Positions 34,420-43,286 of a stretch of DNA of 64,000 nucleotides are shown one piece after another. Source of the stretch: Paraburkholderia caribensis (lineage in GTDB: Bacteria > Pseudomonadota > Gammaproteobacteria > Burkholderiales > Burkholderiaceae). The position numbers were made by a program, and so were the translations under genes. Each line of letters opens with the position of its first letter. Position 1 is the stretch's first letter. Location: NCBI RefSeq assembly GCF_002902945.1, contig NZ_CP026102.1, positions 2,826,531-2,890,530 on the forward strand, written 5' to 3'. Below the pieces are notes generated by a model. It made no database searches. It was not told where the DNA came from and saw only the letters and a program-made list of their open reading frames with translations.

Positions 34420-36909
34420 TCATTGCCCCGTCCGGCCAAGTATCAGCCGGTGCACGGGCGCGCCCGGCAGGAACGACGTCTTCTCGCCGCGCACCCACGC
34501 TTCGTGACCGGCGAGAAAGTATGGCGACAGCGGATGCCCCGACTGTCCGCCCGGCATCTCGAAGATGCCGCTCTGCTCGCGTCCCGGCGACACGATCATC
34601 CGTTCCGATGCGCCGAAAGCGGGCCCCTGCACGCGCGGCATGTTGATATCGCCGGGCAACGCATCGTGCGGCGCGCCGAGCCAGCCGCGCACCCACGGCA
34701 GCCACGCCGGCACGATACGCGCAAACGGATGCTCGATCGCCGCGCGATTGCGCTCGCCCCAGCGCGCCTGTTCGATCGGCGTATCGGCCGGTAGCTGCGC
34801 AATCGTGCGATCGATGCGGTCGAGCATGAACGCGCGCCAGTCCCTGAAGCCGTCCGGCATCCACGCATGATGCCCCGCGAGCGTCTCCATGACGGCTTCG
34901 TAGCGCGAGTTGGCAACCCGCAGACCAAGCGGCGGATTGCCATTCCCGCCGCCTGGCATCGCGCCCGCAAGCTCGGCGTCGAGCCTGCCGAACCACGCGT
35001 CGTACAGTGCGAAGAAGAAACCGCGCGTGAGCCGATAGCCGACGGCGTCGACATCCGCGCGTCCATTCCATGCGACCAGTTGCTGGCGGAACGCCGCGCG
35101 CTGCGGATGACCTTCCAGCGCGCCGGCATCGAGCGCTTCGAGCGCCACGCGCCGCCAGACCTCGATCCATTGAGCGCGGTCGTCGGTCTGGATGGACAGC
35201 ATGGCGTGCTCGTCGGGGCTCGGCGCGGCGAGCAGGTCGTCACGGATCTGCGACGCGCGCGCGCCGAGGTCGGCGCCCGAGTCGCCGATCAGCGCGGCGT
35301 CGCGCGACATCACCACGCGATTGTTCGCCGTCCACAAACGGCCGAGCGGCGGATCGACGCGTTTGGGGTACGACGCGGGCGGCAGATAGCGCTGCCAGCC
35401 TTGGTATGTCGCCGAGTCGTACGGCGTGTCGCTGTCCGGGCCGTGTTGCAGGTCGGCGGGATCGCGTTGCGGCAGCGGCCCCGCCAGCGTCCAGCCGATC
35501 TTGCCGCGCGAGTCCGCGACCATGATGTTCTGGGTGGGCAGGCCGCTGGTTTGCGCGACGCGCAGCGCTTCGTCGATCGTCTTCGCGTCTTCGAGCTTTT
35601 GCAGATTGAGGTTCACGGCCTCGCGATCATGCGCGACCCAGCGCAATGCATACGCGCGCGCGCCGACCGTCAGTTCCGGACCCCAGCGCGTTTCTGCCAC
35701 CGGCAAGTCGACGCTCGCGCCGCCCTTCACGTCGATACGCTCGTGATAGACACTCGCGCGCGCCCAGACGCCTTCGGGCGTGCGGTACTGCAGGCGGTCG
35801 GCAGGATTGCGTTGCAATTCGATCAGATCGATATAGCGGCCGTAGCTGTTCGTGAAGCCCCACGCGATCTTGCCGTTGCTGCCCGCAATCACGAGCGGCG
35901 CGCCGGGCAGGCTCACGCCTGTCAGCGCGTGCATCGGCAGTCCGTCGCCGGCAGGCCACATCAGCGACACGCGATACCAGATGTTCGGCAGCGACAGCCC
36001 CAGGTGCATGTCGCTCGCGAGGATTGCGCCGCCATGCGCGCTGTGCGCGCCGTCCACGACCCAGCCGTTGCTGCCCACCGCGGACTCGCTCACGTCCTGC
36101 GTCTGCTCGCTCGCGACGCTCACCGGCTTCGGCGCCGAGAGCCAGTCGGGGCGCGTGGAAGGCAAACGCGCAGGTTCGACGGGCGGCGTCGATGCGCTGT
36201 CGAAAGGCGCATCCCAGTGGCTCGCGGCGGGCAGCAAAAACGCGTACAGGTCGGCGCTCACGCGGTCGCGCAACACGGCGCGCGCCAGAATGCGGCGCGT
36301 TTCGGACGACTGCAGATCGAAGTACATCGCGTAGACGACCAGCAGCGAATCTTCGGCACGCCACGGCTCGGGCTGCGTACGCAGCATCCAGTATTCGAAC
36401 GGCCGCGACGACAACGCCGCCAGCCCCGCATTGACGCCCGCCGTGTAGCGCTCGAGCAGTTGCCGCTGACTGGCGGGCATGGCTTCGACGATCGCATGCG
36501 CGCGGGCGCGAAATCGGTGCAGCCGGTTGCGCCTGTCGAGTTCGAGCGCGTTCGGGCCGACCAGCGCCGACATTTCGCCCGCCGCGACGCGCCGGAGCAG
36601 GTCCATCTGCAGGAAGCGATCCTGGGCGTGCAGGAAACCCGTTGCGTACGCGACATCGGCGCGCGTCGCGCCGTGAACGGTCGGCACGCCGAGCGCGTCG
36701 CGCTCGATCGTCACCGCCGACGACAGCGATAGCGCGCGCTGCGTGCCGTCGAGCTGCGCAAGACTGCCGCGCAGCAGCAGCCAGCCGCCGACCAGCGCCG
36801 CGCCCAGCAACGCGACGACGAGGCCCGCCAGCACGAGCGCGGCGAGGCCGACGGTTTTACCGATCGATCTGCTTGACGACTGGCTTGCGACGGCGGGACG
36901 ACGGCTCAT
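34420..36909 (-). CDS. Penicillin acylase family Ntn hydrolase
   Basis: 829 residues from the ATG at 36907-36909. A membrane anchor/signal (about 15-45) precedes the alpha part. The autocatalytic cleavage site is at S280 in VGSNGWVVDG, which becomes the N-terminal nucleophile of the beta chain. Other family marks are VPTVHGATRADVAYATGFLHAQDRFLQMD and GGQSGHPLSPYF near the C terminus. Members act on beta-lactams or on N-acyl homoserine lactones; the choice cannot be made here. It is divergent from an XRE-cupin regulator with an inverted repeat between them. Confidence 0.9.
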   Translation of the reverse strand: MSRRPAVASQSSSRSIGKTVGLAALVLAGLVVALLGAALVGGWLLLRGSLAQLDGTQRALSLSSAVTIERDALGVPTVHGATRADVAYATGFLHAQDRFLQMDLLRRVAAGEMSALVGPNALELDRRNRLHRFRARAHAIVEAMPASQRQLLERYTAGVNAGLAALSSRPFEYWMLRTQPEPWRAEDSLLVVYAMYFDLQSSETRRILARAVLRDRVSADLYAFLLPAASHWDAPFDSASTPPVEPARLPSTRPDWLSAPKPVSVASEQTQDVSESAVGSNGWVVDGAHSAHGGAILASDMHLGLSLPNIWYRVSLMWPAGDGLPMHALTGVSLPGAPLVIAGSNGKIAWGFTNSYGRYIDLIELQRNPADRLQYRTPEGVWARASVYHERIDVKGGASVDLPVAETRWGPELTVGARAYALRWVAHDREAVNLNLQKLEDAKTIDEALRVAQTSGLPTQNIMVADSRGKIGWTLAGPLPQRDPADLQHGPDSDTPYDSATYQGWQRYLPPASYPKRVDPPLGRLWTANNRVVMSRDAALIGDSGADLGARASQIRDDLLAAPSPDEHAMLSIQTDDRAQWIEVWRRVALEALDAGALEGHPQRAAFRQQLVAWNGRADVDAVGYRLTRGFFFALYDAWFGRLDAELAGAMPGGGNGNPPLGLRVANSRYEAVMETLAGHHAWMPDGFRDWRAFMLDRIDRTIAQLPADTPIEQARWGERNRAAIEHPFARIVPAWLPWVRGWLGAPHDALPGDINMPRVQGPAFGASERMIVSPGREQSGIFEMPGGQSGHPLSPYFLAGHEAWVRGEKTSFLPGAPVHRLILGRTGQ

Positions 36910-37014
36910 CGTTCGGGTTCGTAGTAGTTCAGGGAGTCGGGGGCGTCCGGGCATTGTGCACGAAGCAGTTTGCACGCTCCCATTCGACAGTAACGAAAGC
37001 GCCCACAATCCAAC

Positions 37015-37037
37015 ATACTGGAATTTTGATCCAGTAT
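37015..37037. promoter_or_regulatory. Inverted repeat, probable operator of the XRE-cupin regulator
   Basis: ATACTGGA (37015-37022) and TCCAGTAT (37030-37037) are perfect arms around ATTTTGA, 10 bases before the regulator ATG and between two divergent genes. Position suggests autoregulation, and perhaps control of the acylase gene. Confidence 0.65.
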
Positions 37038-37047
37038 TCTAGATGTC

Positions 37048-37638
37048 ATGGACATCCATGCACTGATTGCGCGCCGCGTGCGCGAACTGCGCGACAGCCA
37101 CGGGCTGTCGCTCGAAGCACTGGCCGAACGCAGCGGCGTGAGCCGCTCGACTATCTCGCTGATCGAGCGCGGGCAAAGCAGCCCGACGGCAGCCGTGCTC
37201 GACAAGCTCGCCACGGCGCTCGGCGTCGTGCTCGCGTCGCTGTTCGAAGCGCCCGCGACGCCCGCCGGGTCGCCATCGCCGCTCGCGCGCGCCGCAGAGC
37301 AGGCCGTCTGGACCGATCCGGCGTCCGGCTATGTGCGGCGCAGCCTCTCTCCGGCGTTGCCCTCGCCGATCCAGTTAGTGGAGGTTCACTTTCCCGCCGG
37401 CCAGCGCGTGGCCTACGAGACGGGTGCGCGCGAGGCAGAAATCCATCAGCAGATCTGGCTGATCGAAGGCGCGATGGAAATCAGCGCCGGCGACGCGCAC
37501 TGGCGGCTCGAAGCGGGCGACTGCGTGGCGATGCGCCTCGATTGCCCGACCGTGTTTCACAACCCGACGCGCAAACCGGCGCGTTATCTGGTGGCGCTGT
37601 CGACGCTGCCGTTTTCATCCGTGAGGAGAAACGCATGA
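37048..37638 (+). CDS. XRE-family regulator with C-terminal cupin
   Basis: 196 residues. XRE helix-turn-helix at 8-62 (LSLEALAERSGVSRSTISLI), then a cupin sensor domain (about 110-185, AYETGAREAEIHQQIWLIEG). No clear ribosome site precedes the ATG, which lies just after the inverted repeat; the mRNA may be nearly leaderless. The end overlaps the following GNAT gene as ATGA. Such regulators usually repress a divergent or linked gene in response to a small ligand. Confidence 0.9.
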   Translation: MDIHALIARRVRELRDSHGLSLEALAERSGVSRSTISLIERGQSSPTAAVLDKLATALGVVLASLFEAPATPAGSPSPLARAAEQAVWTDPASGYVRRSLSPALPSPIQLVEVHFPAGQRVAYETGAREAEIHQQIWLIEGAMEISAGDAHWRLEAGDCVAMRLDCPTVFHNPTRKPARYLVALSTLPFSSVRRNA

Positions 37639-38162
37639 CGGAAACGATCAGCGTGCGGCGCGTCGGCGCGCACGAAGCCGCGCAGTGCATCGACGGCCTT
37701 GCCGATGTGCTGATGGATTGCGTGGCGGGCGGCGCTTCCGTCAGCTTCATGTGGCCGCTCTCGCGCGACAAGGCAGTCGCGTTCTGGCAAATGGTGGCGG
37801 CCGGGGTCGAACGCGGCGAGCGCGCGCTGTTGATCGCCGAAGACACGGACGGGCGCATCGCCGGCACGGTGCAGCTGGTGCTCGCGCAGCCCGACAATCA
37901 GCCGCATCGCGCGGATGTCGCGAAGATGCTCGTGCATCGCCGCGCGCGTCGGCAAGGCGTCGCGCACCGGCTGGTGGCCGCCGCCGATGCCGTGGCCCGC
38001 GACGAAGGCAAGTCCGTGCTCGTCCTCGACACCGTGACGGGCGGCGAGGCCGAGCGCGTGTACGAGCGTGCGGGCTGGCAGCGCGTCGGTGAAGTGCCGA
38101 ACTACGCGTTGATGCCTGATGGATCGTTTTGCGGCACGACCTTCTACTTCAAGCATCTCTAA
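37635..38162 (+). CDS. GNAT-family N-acetyltransferase
   Basis: 175 residues with the acetyl-CoA binding motif A (ADVAKMLVHRRARRQGVAHRLVAAAD) and a C-terminal motif B region (RVYERAGWQRVGEVPNYAL). It is translationally coupled to the XRE-cupin gene, so the regulator controls its own operon mate. The substrate is unknown; the family includes amine and amino-acid acetyltransferases. GAGGAGAAACGC supplies the ribosome site. Confidence 0.9.
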   Translation: MTETISVRRVGAHEAAQCIDGLADVLMDCVAGGASVSFMWPLSRDKAVAFWQMVAAGVERGERALLIAEDTDGRIAGTVQLVLAQPDNQPHRADVAKMLVHRRARRQGVAHRLVAAADAVARDEGKSVLVLDTVTGGEAERVYERAGWQRVGEVPNYALMPDGSFCGTTFYFKHL

Positions 38163-38298
38163 AGCCGCCGCTCACCCGTCCTGCAAAATAGGGAAATATG
38201 AGATTCGACAAACGTTTGCGGTTTAGGGAAATCAGCCCTTAATCTTTTCCGCGTTGCGCCGTTATCGCTAGAGCATTCCCAATTTTTTCTCAGGCGAT

Positions 38299-38763
38299 AT
38301 GGCCAAGACCATTCCGTTTCCCGGCAGCAATCAGGCAGCGCGCGCGCGGCAGGCAAAAGCCATGCTTCTGCCGATTCCGCGCAGCATGGCCGTCGAGCTG
38401 ATCCTGCCCGTGCACATTGCCCTCGACGCGCTGCGTCGCGGCGCAGGCAGCATGAGCGCCGCGCAGACGCTCACGCAGACGATGCTGCTGACCGGCTTTC
38501 TGTGCGACCTCGGCTACGGTGAGATGACCTACGATCAGCTGCGCACCGCCGATCAGGCGCTTGCCGTCACGTTCGAGCGAGGCCGGTCGAGCGACGAGTG
38601 GTGTATCGACGAAGCGCATGTCGAACTGCTCTCGCACATCGTCAGCACTTACGACGCGCAATTGCAGCGTGCGCCGCTCAGCGCGCTGACGGATGCGAGC
38701 GCCCGGCTCGACCGCATCATGGCAAACGGCGACGCGGAACCGACCATCCGCAAGCAGGCGTAA
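38299..38763 (+). CDS. Hypothetical cytoplasmic protein
   Basis: 154 residues, mostly alpha-helical by composition, no signal peptide or membrane segment. I do not recognise a domain. Codon use matches its neighbours and the frame is clean. It stands alone, with a dispersed iteron 18 bases after its stop codon. A role in regulation or nucleoid function is possible but unsupported. Confidence 0.6.
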   Translation: MAKTIPFPGSNQAARARQAKAMLLPIPRSMAVELILPVHIALDALRRGAGSMSAAQTLTQTMLLTGFLCDLGYGEMTYDQLRTADQALAVTFERGRSSDEWCIDEAHVELLSHIVSTYDAQLQRAPLSALTDASARLDRIMANGDAEPTIRKQA

Positions 38764-38780
38764 GCGCTGCGGGACACGGC

Positions 38781-38797
38781 TCCCGAAAATCCTCACC
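38781..38797 (-). repeat. Dispersed iteron 5
   Basis: TCCCGAAAATCCTCACC in the gap between two genes; full consensus match in reverse orientation. Confidence 0.82.
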
Positions 38798-38974
38798 GTT
38801 ACCGAAGCCTCCCAGCAAACGCTTCTGCCTGTCCACGTCGCGTATCCCGCGTATCCTTTACGGGGCAACGCATGACCCGGCCAGGGGCAACATCAAACAG
38901 GCATTGCCTGTATCCTCTGCTGTACCCGACGCGCCGCGCAATCGGCGACGTTCGTTCGACAGTGGAGAAGCTTC

Positions 38975-39502
38975 ATGACAGACGACAAGCGCAGCCCAGA
39001 CGACATCGATCCTGATCTGCTCGAAGTAGCGCGCGAAATATTCGACGCAGCCCGGCGCGGCGAAGCGAACATGCTGGCCGCCGTCATCGAGAAAGGCGCG
39101 CCGCCCAATCTGCGCAACGAGAAAGGCGACAGCCTCGTGATGCTCGCCGCCTATCACGGCCATGCGGACGCGGTGCGCGTGCTGCTCGAACGCGGCGCGG
39201 ACCCGAACCTGCGCAACGACAACGGACAGACGCCCCTCGCGGGCGCGGCCTTCAAGGGCTTCAAGGATGTCGTGCAGACGCTGCTGGCGCATGGCGCGGA
39301 TGTCGAAGGCGCATCGCCCGACGGACGCACGGCGTTGATGATCGCCGCCATGTTCAATCGCACGGAAATGGTCGAGCTGCTGCTCGCGCATGGCGCGAAC
39401 CCCGACGCTCGCGATGCGAACGGCGTGTCGGCCGCCGACGCGGCAAGCCGCATGGGCGCACCGGAAACGGCCGCGCTGCTCGCGAAAAAGGCGGGCGCAT
39501 GA
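38975..39502 (+). CDS. Ankyrin-repeat protein
   Basis: 175 residues with about four ankyrin repeats: NMLAAVIEKGAPPNLRNEKG, SLVMLAAYHGHADAVRVLLE, TPLAGAAFKGFKDVVQTLLA and TALMIAAMFNRTEMVELLLA. Cytoplasmic, probably a protein-binding scaffold. The stop overlaps the start of the LD-carboxypeptidase gene as ATGA, so the pair is coupled; ankyrin proteins are often paired with an enzyme they protect or inhibit. Confidence 0.9.
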   Translation: MTDDKRSPDDIDPDLLEVAREIFDAARRGEANMLAAVIEKGAPPNLRNEKGDSLVMLAAYHGHADAVRVLLERGADPNLRNDNGQTPLAGAAFKGFKDVVQTLLAHGADVEGASPDGRTALMIAAMFNRTEMVELLLAHGANPDARDANGVSAADAASRMGAPETAALLAKKAGA

Positions 39503-40365
39503 AGCTGGAAGGCAAGACAGTCGCCGTCGTCGCGCCGGCGGGCGTGCCCGACATGCAGCACGTCGAGCAAAGCATCGCCTTGCTCGAAAGCTGGGGCCTG
39601 CGCGTGCAGGTCTGCGCGCATGTGCGCGACCGCTATCGCTATCACGCGGGCAAGCATGAAGATCGTGCGGCCGATCTGCATCGCGCGTTGACCGATCCTT
39701 CCGTCGATATCGTCTGGGTGGCGCGCGGCGGCTACGGCAGCATTTATACGCTGCATGCGCTGCCCGATGCCGTGCCGTGCGCGAAAACGCTCGTGGGCTT
39801 TTCCGACGCGACCGCGCTATTCGGTGCGCTGCATGGCATGCCGAACGTGCGCGTGATTCACGGCCCGACCTTGAACGGCCTCGCGACCAAACTCGACGAC
39901 GCTTCGCGCGCCAGCATGCTCGCCGAACTGCACGAAGAGCGCGCCGCGCCCGCGCCGTTGCAGCTTCTGTCTGGTTCGGATGGACGTCGTGTCGAAGGAC
40001 ATCTTGCGGGCGGCAACATTACCGTGCTCGCGAGTCTTGCGGGCACGCAATGGCAGGCGCGCTGCGACGGCGCGATCGTGCTGCTCGAAGATGTGACCGA
40101 GCTTGCCTATCGGATCGACCGCAGCGTCATGCAGTTGCGCGAAGCAGGCGTGTTCGACGGCGCGCGTGCATTCGTGCTCGGCGATTTCATTCGTTGTCCG
40201 CTGCCTGAAAACGCTGACTTCACGCTACACGACATGATGGTCGATCTGTTGAAGCCGTACGGCGTGCCGATTTACGCCGGCTTTCCGATCGGCCACGGTT
40301 CGCGCAATCACGCGTGGACCTATGGCGCGCCGGCAGCGCTCGAGGGCGATCAGCTGGTGCGTTAG
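39499..40365 (+). CDS. LD-carboxypeptidase (peptidase family S66)
   Basis: 288 residues. Family marks are VAPAGVPD at the N terminus, ARGGYGSIYTLHALP, the nucleophile elbow VGFSDATAL (S102) and a C-terminal histidine region PIGHGSRNHAWTYG. These serine peptidases remove the terminal D-alanine from murein tetrapeptides during cell-wall recycling in the cytoplasm; some S66 members cleave other peptides such as microcin C. It overlaps the convergent NTF2-like gene by 4 bases. Confidence 0.9.
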   Translation: MKLEGKTVAVVAPAGVPDMQHVEQSIALLESWGLRVQVCAHVRDRYRYHAGKHEDRAADLHRALTDPSVDIVWVARGGYGSIYTLHALPDAVPCAKTLVGFSDATALFGALHGMPNVRVIHGPTLNGLATKLDDASRASMLAELHEERAAPAPLQLLSGSDGRRVEGHLAGGNITVLASLAGTQWQARCDGAIVLLEDVTELAYRIDRSVMQLREAGVFDGARAFVLGDFIRCPLPENADFTLHDMMVDLLKPYGVPIYAGFPIGHGSRNHAWTYGAPAALEGDQLVR

Positions 40366-40892
40366 CGCGTCAGTTGCGTGACGGCGCGCTGAACGGTTTC
40401 GATGTCCGGCGCGTCTTGTTTCAGCGCGTCGCGCGCGCACCACGGGTATGGCAAGCGGCTCGCCCAACGCAAGATGCTTTCGGCAAATTCTGCGGCGAGT
40501 GTCGCCATGTCTTCGATCGTGATGTGCAGCCGCGTCACTCGCGACGATTGCCCATCGCTCGTCCACTCATAGCGTCCGTAGCCGACACGCGCCGCGCCTG
40601 TCGCCTTTTCCGTCATGCAGACCAGCCAGTCGCACGAGAACTGGCTTTGGTGAGCGGCGGGCACCGCGCCGACGCAAAACGTGTACACGTTCTCGTACTT
40701 CAACGCGAACTCGCTCACCAGCACGGATGCAATCGCATCACGCCCGTGAGTTTCTTGCGGAAACGCGATGGCGGCCGTTTTCACGGTCATCGCCAAAGAC
40801 GCATCGCGCGCGAAGGCATCCGTCAACAGATGCGGACGGTTGCCGTCCTTCGCCAATATGTAGGATTCGATTGAGCCTTTGAGTTCGGTCAT
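40362..40892 (-). CDS. NTF2/SnoaL-like protein, unknown role
   Basis: 176 residues. The arrangement of an N-terminal helix, a central stretch (TFCVGAVPAAHQSQFSCDWLVC) and strands around RVGYGRYEWTS suggests a SnoaL/NTF2-like fold of the kind with DAIASVLVSEF. No catalytic motif is certain. The gene converges with the LD-carboxypeptidase gene, overlapping at the 3' ends, and is otherwise alone. Confidence 0.6.
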   Translation of the reverse strand: MTELKGSIESYILAKDGNRPHLLTDAFARDASLAMTVKTAAIAFPQETHGRDAIASVLVSEFALKYENVYTFCVGAVPAAHQSQFSCDWLVCMTEKATGAARVGYGRYEWTSDGQSSRVTRLHITIEDMATLAAEFAESILRWASRLPYPWCARDALKQDAPDIETVQRAVTQLTR

Positions 40893-41125
40893 CTGTCAAA
40901 GCATGTCAACGTAATGAGTCAATCAGTCTAAGCGCTGCACGTCGGCGCATTTCGCTTGCCCTTGATGCCGGGCGGGCTTCTGCCGTTTTCACACATGCGG
41001 CGCGCATTCTTTGCACAACATGACGAAACTGCGTTGCGCGCGACGCGCTTTGCGTTCGACAATGCCTCTTCCGTGCGCGATTCCCCGCTTGCGCCCGCAT
41101 CCCACAGTTCGAACACGCGCCCTCG

Positions 41126-42427
41126 ATGAACTCCCGCTTCGCCAGTCTCACGCGCATTCATTCTTTCATGCCGCTTGCCGGCGCGACGCTGATGCTGGGC
41201 ATCGCGATGTCGTTCACCGCACCGTATCTGTCGTTGTTCGGCGTCGAGCAGACGGGCATGACGCCGCTGCAGCTCGGTCTGTTCATGACGCTGATCGCCG
41301 CGAGCGGCGTCGTCGCAAGCGCGTGGGCGGGCAAATGGTCCGACCGGCACGGGCATCATCGCGCGTTGTTGCTGGCCGCGTTGATCGCGGCCTCGCTCGG
41401 CTTTCTGCTGCTTTGTTTCGTGCGCAACTATCTGACGCTGCTCGTGATCGGCGTGGCGTTTCTCGGCGCGGGCGGCTCGGCGATGTCGCTGGTGTTCTCG
41501 TTCGGTCGCGCGGCGCTGCCCGTGCACGACGAAGCAGAGCGCTCGTTCGCGCTGGCGACGCTGCGCACGGTGCTGTCGATGGCGTGGGTGTTCGGGCCGT
41601 CCGTCGGTGCGCTGGTGCTGGCGGGCGCGGGCTTTTACGGGCTCTTCCTGTTCGCGGCAGCGTGCTTCGCGGCGTGCGGCGCGATCGTGTGGCGCATGCG
41701 CGAATCGCCCGCTGGCGATCCGCACAGCACGCCGGTGCACTATGCGGGCGACCCGGCTTCGTCGCTCGAAGTGACGACCGTCACCGAGCCCGCCGAGCCG
41801 CCGCCGCCCTCGCCGCCCCATGCACCCGGCACGCAGCGGCAGATCTGGCGTTCCGTCGTCGCGCTGACGCTGATCGGCCTCGCCGCGAACGCGACGATGA
41901 TCGTGCTGCCGCTTTACGTCGTGCATGGCCTCAAGGGCACGCGGCTCGATGTGTCGATCATGCTCGGGCTCGGCGCATTCCTCGAAATTCCGATGATGCT
42001 CGCGCTCGGCGCGCGCGGCTCGACGCTCAACAAGCTGAAATGGCTCGCGGCGTGCGCGGCCGTGCATGTGGTGTATTTCATCGCAGTCGCGGCGGCGGGC
42101 ACGGTCAACGTGCTGATCCCCATGCAGGCCTTCAATGCATTCGTCGTCGCTGTCACGTCGTGTCTCGGCATGACGTATATGCAGGACCTGATGCCGCGTT
42201 CGCCCGGCGCCGCGACGGCGCTGTTCTTCAACGCTTCGCGGGTCGGGTCGATACTGTCGGGTGTATTGTCGGGTGTGCTGGTTGCGGGTCTTGGCTATCG
42301 TGGGACGTTTCTTGTCTGCGGATGCCTCGCGCTCGGCGCGCTGATTCTGTTTGCCGATCCGCCGTGGAAGCGCATGGCGCTGCGGGCGCGGGATGCGTGG
42401 GAAGACTGGCGGCATCCTGCTCAGTGA
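41126..42427 (+). CDS. MFS transporter, sugar-efflux (SET) type
   Basis: 433 residues, 12 membrane helices with a long central loop rich in proline (TEPAEPPPPSPPHAPG). The helix 2-3 loop WAGKWSDRHGHHRALLLAA is the MFS signature. Similarity of the first helices (MSFTAPYLSLFGVEQTGMTPLQLGL) is to SetA/SetB-type exporters of sugars and analogues. The gene stands alone, so the substrate is not indicated by neighbours. Confidence 0.8.
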   Translation: MNSRFASLTRIHSFMPLAGATLMLGIAMSFTAPYLSLFGVEQTGMTPLQLGLFMTLIAASGVVASAWAGKWSDRHGHHRALLLAALIAASLGFLLLCFVRNYLTLLVIGVAFLGAGGSAMSLVFSFGRAALPVHDEAERSFALATLRTVLSMAWVFGPSVGALVLAGAGFYGLFLFAAACFAACGAIVWRMRESPAGDPHSTPVHYAGDPASSLEVTTVTEPAEPPPPSPPHAPGTQRQIWRSVVALTLIGLAANATMIVLPLYVVHGLKGTRLDVSIMLGLGAFLEIPMMLALGARGSTLNKLKWLAACAAVHVVYFIAVAAAGTVNVLIPMQAFNAFVVAVTSCLGMTYMQDLMPRSPGAATALFFNASRVGSILSGVLSGVLVAGLGYRGTFLVCGCLALGALILFADPPWKRMALRARDAWEDWRHPAQ

Positions 42428-42547
42428 GTCCCGTCGCGGTGCGATAGCTCGCCATCCTGGCCGGCACGCACAATCCCGCGCGGCCAAGGCGTCTTGTTCT
42501 TCCCGCAAGCCGTTATTATCGACATCCAATCCAAAGGAGAGCGACTG

Positions 42548-43036
42548 ATGAACCGACCGGATTTCATCAAGCACTGGACTGAACTCGAAGAACCGGATGC
42601 GCATTCCTATCGCGGCGATACCGAGCCAATGGCGCTGGACGCGCCGCTTTCCGCCGCGCTCGGCATTACGCGTATCGGCATTCATCACATCAGGCTTCTA
42701 CCTGGCCGGAGGACATCGTATCCACACGCCGAAAGTACCGAACAGGAGTTCGTGTACGTGCTCGAAGGCAAGCCCGACGTATGGATCGACGGCACGCTTC
42801 ATCCCATTGCTGAAGGCGATTCCGTCGCGTTTCCGGCAGGCACCGGCATCTGCCATACCTTCATCAACAATACGAAGGAGGACGTCAGGCTGATGGTGAT
42901 AGGCGAACGTCCGCGCGACGATAACCGTATTCGTTATCCGCTCAACGAAGCATATGAGCTTACCCGCCCGGATCGCTGGGTGGACTGGCCAACCCGCCCG
43001 CTCGGCGACCACGACGGGAAGCCGGACCCGGTTTGA
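42548..43036 (+). CDS. Cupin-domain protein
   Basis: 162 residues from the ATG at 42548, which follows AAAGGAGAGCGAC. One cupin barrel: metal-ligand motif 1 at SYPHAESTEQEFVYVLEGKP (two histidine/glutamate ligands) and motif 2 at AFPAGTGICHTFINNT. The small cupins bind a metal and act as isomerases, oxygenases or binding proteins; no function can be assigned. It stands alone and is followed by a dispersed iteron. Confidence 0.85.
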   Translation: MNRPDFIKHWTELEEPDAHSYRGDTEPMALDAPLSAALGITRIGIHHIRLLPGRRTSYPHAESTEQEFVYVLEGKPDVWIDGTLHPIAEGDSVAFPAGTGICHTFINNTKEDVRLMVIGERPRDDNRIRYPLNEAYELTRPDRWVDWPTRPLGDHDGKPDPV

Positions 43037-43084
43037 CGCCAAGGGCTGCCAGACGGGCGCCCTCCACACGCAAGCCGCCCCGGC

Positions 43085-43101
43085 TCCCGAAAACCCTCAC
43101 C
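43085..43101 (-). repeat. Dispersed iteron 6
   Basis: TCCCGAAAACCCTCACC, full consensus in reverse orientation, in the gap between the cupin and radical SAM genes. Confidence 0.82.
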
Positions 43102-43286
43102 TCCAACTGCCCGCGCCCGCCACCGAGCACACCCGCGCGATGACAAGTAGAATCAGGTAGAGCCCACTGCGGTGAGGTCCGGCAGGACGCACAGGCTCAG
43201 CAGTCGACCCGTACCAGGGATACCAGCACGAAAGCCCGGCACGCAGCGTCCCAGCACGCGCGCCCTTTCCGCCGCAAGGAGATCTC

